Of a stretch of 64,000 nucleotides of DNA, positions 1-8,300 are shown one piece after another. Position 1 is the first letter of the stretch, and each line of letters starts with the position of its first letter. Under the pieces are notes generated by a model that ran no database searches, was not told the DNA's origin, and saw nothing but the letters and a program-made list of their open reading frames with translations. The DNA is taken from the NCBI GenBank assembly GCA_016700415.1, contig CP065018.1, positions 1,804,001 through 1,868,000 on the forward strand, in the 5' to 3' direction. A program made the position numbers and the translations under genes. Origin of the DNA: Flavobacteriales bacterium. Its GTDB lineage: Bacteria > Bacteroidota > Bacteroidia > Flavobacteriales_F > PHOS-HE28.

Positions 1-573
1 GGCAAAAGCCGCATACGGGTCGAACTCCGGAAGCTGTGCGGTACGCTGGGTGCAATAGTTCACCTCGTAGATGTCACCCCGGTGAATGTGCACCAGCAGC
101 TTGCGGACCTGCTCCAAGTAGCGCTCCTTGGTAGTGGTGCGGGTCCAGATGGCGCGGGCCATCGGCGGGAGTGGCCCGGGATCCGCGAAAAAATTCCTCA
201 AAAATGCACTTCCGGCCCCCTCATCCCCTTTTTCAACCTGAAGGATCGCCTTTCCCTGCCCCAGCCGAACGAAAAAGCGGGGCGACCACCAACTTGAAAG
301 GACAAAGCCGTCCTGATCCGGGTGGATGCTTGTCAAGTTCTCGAAGTTGTTCTTCAGGTCATATCCGGCAAAACCGAAACAGGCGCTAGGACCAAAGCGG
401 GGCTCGTTGGTCGAAAGCTCGTGGGTTCCAATGCCGATGACCCATTCATCCCGGTCCCCGATGCGCCGTACGAGTACGGTCTGGAACGGCTCCAAAGCCC
501 GCCAGTTGAGGGTTCCGCTCCACGGAAGGAGGATCTGTGAATGCACCTTGCAAGGATAGGGATGGAAGAGCAT
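1..573 (-). CDS. pabB: Chorismate-binding enzyme, PabB/TrpE type (3' part missing)
   Basis: Partial gene running off the left edge; 191 N-terminal codons are present with no stop. It probably makes aminodeoxychorismate (folate route) or anthranilate from chorismate. The best evidence is the stretch near residues 165-185 containing VHIHRGDIYEVNYCTQRT, which matches the conserved start of the chorismate-binding domain (I..GD.Y.VN). The preceding 150 residues would be the variable N-terminal domain. The ATG at 573 is the only in-frame ATG near the beginning and follows a TAAATTTG -7 box at 623-630. The catalytic C-terminal domain lies outside the window, so PabB and TrpE cannot be told apart; the short N-terminal region favours PabB. 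Confidence 0.75.
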   Translation of the reverse strand, partial: MLFHPYPCKVHSQILLPWSGTLNWRALEPFQTVLVRRIGDRDEWVIGIGTHELSTNEPRFGPSACFGFAGYDLKNNFENLTSIHPDQDGFVLSSWWSPRFFVRLGQGKAILQVEKGDEGAGSAFLRNFFADPGPLPPMARAIWTRTTTKERYLEQVRKLLVHIHRGDIYEVNYCTQRTAQLPEFDPYAAFA

Positions 574-593
574 CCGCTCATGTGCTATTCGGC

Positions 594-630
594 TGATCAG
601 CTGATCAACTGAACAACACCCCCAAATTTA
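594..630 (-). promoter_or_regulatory. Promoter -7 box and leader palindrome of pabB
   Basis: Read on the minus strand, TAAATTTG (623-630) is a perfect Bacteroidota -7 element about 50 nt before the pabB start. The leader holds the perfect 14-nt palindrome TGATCAGCTGATCA (594-607). It could be a repressor site or an RNA hairpin; no family is recognised. No convincing -33 TTG at the right spacing was found. Confidence 0.45.
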
Positions 631-814
631 TCCCCAACAGGCAACCCACCCCCTCCCCCTTCGTCAATCGGGTGACTCCCAAGATCTTTGCCTTCCCAGC
701 CCCCTTAAGCACACCCCGGTTCCGCAGTACGGCGTTGTTCACACGGAATTGTTCTCAAAATACGAGGCGGAAGGGAAAAAGATATGGCCGGATGGCACGT
801 AAAGACAATTCAGT

Positions 815-822
815 TAACTTTG
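815..822 (+). promoter_or_regulatory. -7 box TAACTTTG
   Basis: Perfect TAnnTTTG element ending 8 nt before the ATG at 831. If used, the mRNA would be leaderless or nearly so. No clear -33 TTG is visible. The position supports choosing 831 over the upstream in-frame ATG at 672. Confidence 0.45.
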
Positions 823-830
823 GCTTGCCC

Positions 831-2219
831 ATGCAACGACTCATACTCCTGCTTTTAGGTGCTTCCTTCGGCCTGCTCTGCCAAGCACAAAATCCGGCAC
901 GGCTCGTTTTCAATAGCGCCGCCACCACCGTGAACAATCATCCGTTCGTGGTCTTCAACCCGGACAATGACCCGGCCACGAACCCCGGCACTTACTTGGT
1001 GATCGACAACTCCAATGCGAATGCCATCACGCTGGTGGGAGTGGTCACCGCCGATGTCCCGATCATTAAAAGCGAGACGGAGGTGAACAAGATCCGCTGG
1101 GCCACGGGGGCGGCTATCGGTACGTACATCGTGCCCTTCTCCACCGGCACCACCACGGCGGGCGTGGCCATGCCCCTCACGGTGCAAAAGACCACGGCAG
1201 GCACCGGCGCGGGTTCACTCATCTTCTCCACCTACAACAGCTTGGGCAAAACGACCGGCTCTCCAGTGGCCACCGGTTGGAACAATAACAACTACCGGCC
1301 TTCGGACGTCACGCATATGCTGGATGAACCCACGGGGTTGGCGAACAATTCCAAGAATGCGATCGACCGCTTTTGGATCATCGATGCTGGGGAAGGCAGC
1401 TTTGCCTACACCGCCAAACCGGCGGTGAACATCACCTTTGGATTTGATCCGAGTGAGTCCGATATCAACGGAGTCACCGGAAACAACCCTGTGCTCAATT
1501 CCATCAGCAATACCAACTTGGTGGCTCAACGGTTCAATTCGTTAATAGGCTTCTGGTATGATATCCTGCCCATGGGCACTCAAACATCCACAAAACAGGT
1601 TTCCGGCGTAATCCCTCCCACCCCAGCATCCTTTTTCCGTAGCTGGACCTTGTCGAACACCTTACAACCACTGCCCATCACCTTGGTGGAATGGGACGGC
1701 CAATGCGAAGACAGGGTGGTTAAATTGACTTGGACCACGGCCTCCGAGCAGGACAACCACCTCTTCACTATCGAGAAAAGCCGCGATGCCAGTGAATGGG
1801 CCGCCATCGGCACCGTGCCCGGGGCAGGCAACAGCAGCAGCATGATCAGCTATTCCTTCACCGATGACGGCGCACAGGGCCTCGCCTACTACCGCCTGCG
1901 CCAAACGGATATCAACGGCACCAACACAGTAAGCAATGTGATCGCGGCCGGTTGCGGCACGGATAACGGCATCGCCATCGTGAATGCTTGGGATGACGGA
2001 GACTACCTGAACCTCGTGGTCTCGTCCACCTTGGACGCCGTCTACGACCTCACGCTGATGGACGCGCAAGGCAAGTTGATGACCACCCGCGCCTCTCAGG
2101 TGATCAACACCGGCTCCACCACATTACGGGTGGACAAGCGCGGCATCGCCACCGGGATCTATATGGTGCAGTTGCTGAACAGCACCAACGTGATGTCACG
2201 AAGGGTGCATTTGGATTGA
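831..2219 (+). CDS. Secreted protein with T9SS type A C-terminal sorting domain
   Basis: 462 aa. The protein starts with a signal peptide (MQRLILLLLGASFGLLCQAQ). It then has an unrecognised, Thr/Asn-rich, probably beta-rich region to about residue 280, followed by a fibronectin-like module with the usual Bacteroidota 'ASEQDNHLFTIEKS' and 'YYRLRQTD' signatures. The last 80 or so residues form a T9SS type A sorting domain, with GIATGIYMVQL near the end. It should cross the inner membrane by Sec and be exported by T9SS to the surface or medium. The start at 831 is preferred over 672 because it puts the signal peptide at the N terminus and follows a -7 box. The function of the N-terminal region is unknown. 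Confidence 0.8.
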   Translation: MQRLILLLLGASFGLLCQAQNPARLVFNSAATTVNNHPFVVFNPDNDPATNPGTYLVIDNSNANAITLVGVVTADVPIIKSETEVNKIRWATGAAIGTYIVPFSTGTTTAGVAMPLTVQKTTAGTGAGSLIFSTYNSLGKTTGSPVATGWNNNNYRPSDVTHMLDEPTGLANNSKNAIDRFWIIDAGEGSFAYTAKPAVNITFGFDPSESDINGVTGNNPVLNSISNTNLVAQRFNSLIGFWYDILPMGTQTSTKQVSGVIPPTPASFFRSWTLSNTLQPLPITLVEWDGQCEDRVVKLTWTTASEQDNHLFTIEKSRDASEWAAIGTVPGAGNSSSMISYSFTDDGAQGLAYYRLRQTDINGTNTVSNVIAAGCGTDNGIAIVNAWDDGDYLNLVVSSTLDAVYDLTLMDAQGKLMTTRASQVINTGSTTLRVDKRGIATGIYMVQLLNSTNVMSRRVHLD

Positions 2220-2297
2220 CTGAACCGGCTCGTGATAGCTGCTTGAACGGCGGTCGCGGAGGTGGCATTTGTCAAGTTTGCCACGGTCCAACCTCAC

Positions 2298-2331
2298 TTT
2301 GACGCAGCGTTACGGGCACTGCGTAGGTTCG
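2298..2331 (+). promoter_or_regulatory. Promoter TTTG-N22-TAGGTTCG
   Basis: TTTG at 2298-2301 and TAGGTTCG at 2324-2331, separated by 22 nt, match the Bacteroidota -33/-7 layout. The ATG at 2338 follows after only 6 nt, implying a leaderless transcript and arguing against the longer reading frame from 2269. Confidence 0.5.
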
Positions 2332-2337
2332 TGGCGC

Positions 2338-3447
2338 ATGTCAACCGATCCTGTTCGCAACCCGTTCCGATCGCGCTTCCGCATCGCCTTGCCTCAAAGG
2401 CTTTGGTGGATCTTGGCAGCGCATGGCCTGCTGCTATTGGGCATCTGGTCGATCCAAGGCATCCTTACGGACAAGGAAGCCTTGAAATACCTCGGCTGCG
2501 CCAGCGATGTGCTGGGCGGTGACGTTACCGGCGACCTGCTCAATCGCTACCGGATGTACGCCACCTACATCCTGTTCCTCGTCCCCTTCATTGCTATTGG
2601 AACGCCCATGCTTGCCGTGGCGGTACAGATCGGCGTAGGCATTTGGGCCGCGTGTACGCTTCGGCGCTGTGTCCTTCGCCTTCACGGAACACCCGTTCAG
2701 GCCGATCTCGTGTTCGCGCTCTTCCTCCTTGCGTACCCGATCCAGATCTGGACCTTGGCCTTGTACAGCGAGTCCTTCTTCGTGAGCCTCTCGGTCCTGT
2801 TCCTCGGTGAGGCCTTGCGCATTGACCGTCCGTTGTTCCGGCTTCTGATCTTGGCGATGTTGTTGTCCTTCGCACGTCCGGTCGGCATCCTCTTCACGGC
2901 GCCGGTGCTGGTATGGAGGGTGTTGGAGAACAGCGGTCGCACTCGGACCAATTGGATCTGGGCCATGGGCGCGGCGGTTTTGCTGGCCATCCTGTTCCTG
3001 CCCGTCCATGCCTTGGACCAATTACGGGTGGTGGTGGAAGGTCATGCGATCGGCGGTTTTCCGAAATACCCGAATGCCGGATCACTGTTCCATGGCGGCA
3101 CCTTGGCCGCTGCGCAAGCACAACTCATTCATGACAACGGCATAGGCACGTGGGCAGGACTCGTTCTGGAGCGGATCATGTGGCTCTTCAGCCTTTGGCG
3201 TCCCTACTTTTCCAACTTCCACAACGCCCTGACCGTTCCATTTCTGGTACTCTATCCGCTGGCACTGCTCACTGTTGTCCGGCGCTGGAAGATACCGTTC
3301 GTACAGGTGCTCGCCGTCATTGTGTTGTTGAATGGTGCGGTGGTGGGCCTCACCTACGCCGAATGGAACGGGCGCTTTCTGGTGCCGCTGCTTCCGGTGA
3401 TCATGCTCTTGGCCGTACTCTCATTTCCGGGAAGGAGGTGGCTGTGA
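2338..3447 (+). CDS. Polytopic membrane protein, possible GT-C-type glycosyltransferase
   Basis: 369 aa. Hydrophobic segments run from residue 22 to the C terminus and suggest about nine or ten membrane spans. The first long loop is acidic (TDKEALKYLGCASDVLGGD), as in membrane glycosyltransferases of the GT-C fold (PIG-V or GT39/GT83-like), which use lipid-phosphate sugar donors. That assignment rests on architecture only; no diagnostic motif was recognised. The ATG at 2338 is preferred because a promoter lies immediately upstream and the 23 extra residues from 2269 are not hydrophobic. It is convergent with lnt and has no operon partner. Confidence 0.55.
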   Translation: MSTDPVRNPFRSRFRIALPQRLWWILAAHGLLLLGIWSIQGILTDKEALKYLGCASDVLGGDVTGDLLNRYRMYATYILFLVPFIAIGTPMLAVAVQIGVGIWAACTLRRCVLRLHGTPVQADLVFALFLLAYPIQIWTLALYSESFFVSLSVLFLGEALRIDRPLFRLLILAMLLSFARPVGILFTAPVLVWRVLENSGRTRTNWIWAMGAAVLLAILFLPVHALDQLRVVVEGHAIGGFPKYPNAGSLFHGGTLAAAQAQLIHDNGIGTWAGLVLERIMWLFSLWRPYFSNFHNALTVPFLVLYPLALLTVVRRWKIPFVQVLAVIVLLNGAVVGLTYAEWNGRFLVPLLPVIMLLAVLSFPGRRWL

Positions 3448-3458
3448 TAGAGTCTGTT

Positions 3459-3509
3459 TTTCAGCTTTTCTCTTTCCCGTTTCAGCTTTCCTCTTTCAGC
3501 TTTCCCTCC
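3459..3509. repeat. Pyrimidine-rich TTTCAGCTTTCC direct repeats
   Basis: Three imperfect copies of TTTCAGCTTTYC, interleaved with CTCTTTCC, lie in the gap between two convergent genes and run into the 3' end of lnt. The tract is almost purely pyrimidine on the plus strand. It may help transcription end, or be a small dispersed repeat. Confidence 0.5.
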
Positions 3510-5169
3510 GCCCCCGCAACATCATTCCCCCGGCCAATACCAGCAATAACACGGACACACCGTACGCGCCCTTGCCGATGTAATCCCCGTGCTTCACATA
3601 GAAGGTGAGGTCGGATCGTGTATGCACGGAGGCACGGACGGTAGCCTTGACCCACCACGCTGTTTCGTGGTGCATGTCGCCACGCTGATCGATGATGCAG
3701 GAGATGCCGGTGTTCGCGCAGCGGGCCACATCACGGCGTGTTTCCACGGCGCGCAGCTTTCCATAGAGCAGGTGCTGCTTGTAGCCCGGGGTATCCCCCC
3801 ACCAGCCGTCGTTGGTCATGACAACGATGAGGTTGGCACCGTTGTGGACATGCGCCGCCACATGGTCGCCGTAGATACTTTCGTAACAAATGGTGGGCGC
3901 GACGCCGACACGCTTGTCGGTGCTCCAGATCACGGAGCGTTCCTCCTGTGTGCCGAGACTTCCCGTGGTGCCACCCAGATCGAGGGCCAGATCGCTCAAC
4001 GGTCCAAGCACCTCCTCGAAGGGCATCAACTCCACACCAGGCACCAGTTTGGACTTGTTGTAGACCTCAAAACTGCCGTCGGAACGGACCATCAAGGCTG
4101 CGTTGTACGCATCGTAAGCGCGGTCCATGCCTTCCAGCAGCCGAGCGGAAAAGGGATGCGGTGCCCCGGACGGGTATAACCGCGCCGCAGCCATTCCGGA
4201 TATGAGCGAGGTGCCAGGGTGATCCTGCAGAAAATCCCGGATCCGCTGCAGGCTGATACTGTTACCCATGTCGTTCTCCCAAAGCCCGTGGAATACCAAG
4301 CGCCCGTTCACGTTCTCCAGTATGGGCGGTTCCTGCAAGGCGGTCTCCGGCATCACCACCAAGGCCGTTGTGCTGTCCACCAAGGGCGCTGCCTGCGCCA
4401 ACATGCGCTCTAATTGGGCCAAAGGGTCAACCGCGCCGAATTTCTCGGTGTAGGGGTCGATGTCCGGCTGTACGAGCACCACGCCCACCGGCACGCCCTG
4501 CTCCTTGAACGTGGCGTAGCGCAACAATGAGAACACCAACGGGACGGCGATCACCAGGAAAGCCCGCATTGCAGGCCCGCTGATGAGGCGACGCCCCTTC
4601 CCTGCACCTTTCAGGGCCACCTCCAGCACCAGGATATTAGCGGCCCACACCCAGATGGTGCCTCCAAGGTGCCCAGTGATCTCGTACCACTGCACCCAGG
4701 TGGTGTGCGCGGCGAACACGTTGCCAAGCGTGAGCCACGGCCAACTGAGGTCCCAGTGCATATGGAAGCGCTCAAACGCGACCCAAAAGACCAACAAGGC
4801 CCATCGCGCTCCGGGACCTCCGAGCCCGCGCCGTGCGACCCGGAACAACAGCCATGGCACGGACATCAACAGCATATTGCCCACGTTCGGCCCGATGAGG
4901 GTGAAGAGCCGGGTCCCGGTGGGTTCGCTTACACAGAACAGCCACCAGGTAGTGGCCAAGTTCCACACGAGAAGGGCCAACATCACGTAGGGCATGAAGT
5001 TCCTTGGCCGTTCACCTTTCGGGCTTCGGGCATAGCGTTCCTCCGCCCAGAGCAACGGGACCCACGCCACGAAGATCAGCGGTGTGAGGTGGCCGACCGC
5101 AGGCCAGGCCAAGGCCAGAAGCACGCCGGTAAGGAGAGCGCAGCGGAGGTAGAAGGGGCGGTGCCGCAT
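3496..5169 (-). CDS. lnt: Apolipoprotein N-acyltransferase
   Basis: 557 aa, the usual size for the family. Lnt moves an acyl chain from phospholipid to the N-terminal cysteine of lipoproteins in the inner membrane. The N-terminal 220 residues hold several membrane spans. A periplasmic nitrilase-type domain follows with the expected triad: Glu275 in VVMPETALQ, Lys372 in YNKSKLVP and Cys428 in PTICYES. A last membrane helix precedes a basic tail. Lipoprotein substrates encoded nearby include GldB and the HmuY-like protein. The ATG follows a TACTTTCG -7 box (5175-5182) by 5 nt. Confidence 0.93.
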   Translation of the reverse strand: MRHRPFYLRCALLTGVLLALAWPAVGHLTPLIFVAWVPLLWAEERYARSPKGERPRNFMPYVMLALLVWNLATTWWLFCVSEPTGTRLFTLIGPNVGNMLLMSVPWLLFRVARRGLGGPGARWALLVFWVAFERFHMHWDLSWPWLTLGNVFAAHTTWVQWYEITGHLGGTIWVWAANILVLEVALKGAGKGRRLISGPAMRAFLVIAVPLVFSLLRYATFKEQGVPVGVVLVQPDIDPYTEKFGAVDPLAQLERMLAQAAPLVDSTTALVVMPETALQEPPILENVNGRLVFHGLWENDMGNSISLQRIRDFLQDHPGTSLISGMAAARLYPSGAPHPFSARLLEGMDRAYDAYNAALMVRSDGSFEVYNKSKLVPGVELMPFEEVLGPLSDLALDLGGTTGSLGTQEERSVIWSTDKRVGVAPTICYESIYGDHVAAHVHNGANLIVVMTNDGWWGDTPGYKQHLLYGKLRAVETRRDVARCANTGISCIIDQRGDMHHETAWWVKATVRASVHTRSDLTFYVKHGDYIGKGAYGVSVLLLVLAGGMMLRGRRES

Positions 5170-5174
5170 GGTGC

Positions 5175-5182
5175 CGAAAGTA
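5175..5182 (-). promoter_or_regulatory. -7 box TACTTTCG of lnt
   Basis: Minus-strand TAnnTTCG element ending 5 nt before the lnt ATG, another start with almost no leader. No TTG was found at the -33 position. Confidence 0.4.
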
Positions 5183-5227
5183 GTTGCCGAAGGGAAACCG
5201 GAGGCACCGGTCAGGTTCTATCACAAA

Positions 5228-5246
5228 TGACGCTAAGAACGCAAAG
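5228..5246. repeat. Short intergenic repeat CGCTAAGAACGCAAAG type
   Basis: TGACGCTAAGAACGCAAAG resembles the CGC(T/A)AAG-type repeats scattered in many environmental bacterial genomes. It lies in the 208-nt gap between lnt and porU2; the rest of that gap shows nothing recognisable. Confidence 0.4.
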
Positions 5247-5377
5247 TGATGGCCTCGACCAAGAATTTACCTTAGGCATTGATGCTAGGATCGGAACACC
5301 GGTCGCTTCCGATAGAATTGATCAGCCCTTTCAGCGTCCCTGACTGCCGCAGGCATGCACCCGTGTTCTATTCCCCC

Positions 5378-8300
5378 CTACCGAAGCAAGTACATCTTGC
5401 CGAAGCCCTTCTTGAAAAACGAGCCGGCTCCGCCATCGCGGTATTCAATGTCCTCGCCATGAAGCTGGGCCATCACGCGATAGAGGTATACGCCGCGCGC
5501 CAGGCGGTCCCCGAACTGGTCGGTACCGTCCCATGCGAAATCCGTGATGTTGCGACCTACGTGCATAGGCCCCATTTCACTCATCGGCACCTCACGCACC
5601 ACGCGGCCGCTGATGGTCATGATCTGGATGCGCATGGCTGTTGGCACCTCATGCCCGGTGAGCGTGAAGACGAAGCGCGTACTGGTGGTGAACGGATTGG
5701 GGTAATTGAGCACCTCGGTGAGCGTGGGCCGGTTGATCACCTCGAATTGCACGCTGTTATCACGGTCCCCGCTGTTGTTGCGGCTCTTGTCGCTGGCCCG
5801 GACAGTGAGCTGGTACTTGCCGTCTTGGGTGAAGTTCGGACGATAGAACACCTTACTCACATTGGCCGGACCATTGGCCGGGACGAATTGAAGGATCTCC
5901 TGGCCGCCTTCCCTGAACCAGATGCGCTTCACCGTGCCGGAGGGATCCGTGAGGAAGACCTTGAAGAATGCGGTGTCCGAAGGTTCATTCAGCAAGAGGG
6001 CCTGGTTCTCATCGTCCAAGGTCACTTGGATCTCCGGTTTCGCGCTCACGATGTCGCCGTCCAGGATATGGATCCCGTCAAAGGTGACATCGAGCACGGG
6101 ATTCTCGATGTCCTGCTGGGTGAAGAACCGCAGCACGGCGATGTTGTTGAAATGATACTGCTCGGGCTGGTCGTAGAATTGGGTAAGTGTATCCACCGGG
6201 TTGGCCTCTATGCGGATGGAGTTGGGACCGGGGAACTGCTGTGTGTCAAAGCGGATGGTGTCCTGCAGAACGGCGCCCACTGGCAATGGCGCGTTGTACT
6301 TGTAATGGACCAGATGGCTCTGGTTGGTATGGTCTGATACCCACGCGGCCATGAGCAGGCTGTCCATGGGCACCTGGCCGATGTTGCGGACGGTCACCAT
6401 CACCTCGCCCTGCTGTCCTTGGAAAATGCTGTCCATGTGGACATAGTAACCCGCGGGCGGATCGAGCGCACACTCGGGGGCGGGCGTGCCTAGGAGCTGC
6501 CAGCGCCGAAGCTGGGAGGGGTATTGAACATTTAGCGAATCGTTCCAGAAGCGTCCCTTCAACCGGAGCTGTGGGAATTGTTGCGCTGTAAGGAACGGCT
6601 GTAGGTCGATATCACCGGTTGGTCCCGAAAGGTCCAACAGGGGTTGCTCCGCCAATTGGGGCGTAACACCCATCAACTGCACGCGTGAACTGTCATAGGG
6701 CTGCAACGGTCGGAGCTTCCAGCTAAGGGACTCCCAACTCAGGGCGTGATTGCTCCGAGGAGCGAGGATGGAGCCGCTGCGCGGGTTTAGCTGCATGTGG
6801 GCCGTCATATTGATCAGCGCGTCAATGCTGTCCCCCCATACCTCTTGGATCGAGGTGGGGTCGCCTTTCCTACAGAAGAAGATATACGGCACGCTGTCCT
6901 GCACGGTCCCGTTGGCGAGATTGGCCGCGCCCAGCTCCTGCAGCACCGGTAAGGCATTGCTTGCGTCCAGCACGCTGCGGGTGAGATAGAGATAGGTGTG
7001 CACCAGCACGTAGTATCCATCGGGGATCTCATTGGAGAGCATGTTCGCCATGCTTTCCATCATTGTAGGATTGTTGCAATAGAAAATGAAGCTGCCTTCT
7101 TGGCGATCTTTACATGCTCCGTTCTTGTTCTTCTGCCCGTAATCACGTCCAACGCCATTGTACAGGGTCATCCAGGTGGTGAAGTCGAAGGGATCCACCA
7201 CGCTCACGTTCATCGAGGGGTAGGGCCCACAACCTTGGCCCTCCTGCTGATAGATATCCTTGGTCCAGGAGCATTGGATGTAATTGGCACCCCGTACTTC
7301 GCAAGTGATCTGGTGATTGCTCGAAGGATAGGTAAAGTTGCGGGTCGGACGGTCGTATCCGATCAGGTTGAAGTCATCGTTCTTGAACTGGAAGAAATGG
7401 GCCTGGCCCCAACCCTGTCGACCGTTGATGTGCTGGAAGGAGAACTCGTGCCAATTGTAGTTGCCTTGTCCCGCGCTGTCCAAGGCGCAGCGCCAGAAGT
7501 AGACCGTGCTGTCCTGCCCGTTGGTCTGTGCGTAGATGGAGGTGGGCTGCCACTGGACTACACCACCGGGCGCGGTGAGGGTATGCTGCTCCATCACCGG
7601 GCTGTTATACAGATCGGTGGTGTCGATCTGAAAGATATAGTTACGGGGAGGTGCGAAAGGGTCGCCCGTGCTGGCTTTTAGCATAGGTGCGTTGTCGGAT
7701 AGGATCGCAAAGTCATAGGGGTCCACCGGCAGCAGGTCGCCCGAATGGATATTGATCTGGATGGTGGCCTTGTTGTTCGCCTCCTCCTCCTCCTCCGGGA
7801 TCAAGTCGGGGTCCAGATCGATGCGCACCCGAAGTTCATTCAGCCCTTGACCACTGTTTCCAGCGGCGGTGGGCAAGGTGAAGATCACAGTGTCCTGATA
7901 GGAAGTCATACTGACCTGCTGCAAAACAGGAGGGAGGGTGAGACCTTCGGAACTTAGTGTGCGCTCCAGCGCTACGGAGAACGGTTGATGGGTGCCCCTG
8001 CCATTGTTCCGGAAGACCACCCGGACCTGAAAGGAGTCCACGTCGGCGGTCACCTGTTGGGGAATGGTGGTGACATCCGCCTGGGTAACCTCCAGATCGG
8101 CCAGCTTCGGCGAGTTCATCACCAGCGTGGGGTCGCCATGCAAGGTCATGGTCTCCGCACTGTTCAATGATTCGATTGTCCCTTGGGACAACTGGTCCTG
8201 CACGGCGAAACGCATGTGTTCTCCGATGGTCTTGCCGTAGTTCACTTGGCTGAAGCTCTTGTAAAAGTCCCGGGTGTAATCCCTGAGATAAGTGGAAATG

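Noticed and set aside
5279..6337. Plus-strand open frame of 352 codons
   Set aside because: Antisense to the 3' end of porU2, His-rich and without domain character; a shadow of a GC-rich gene.
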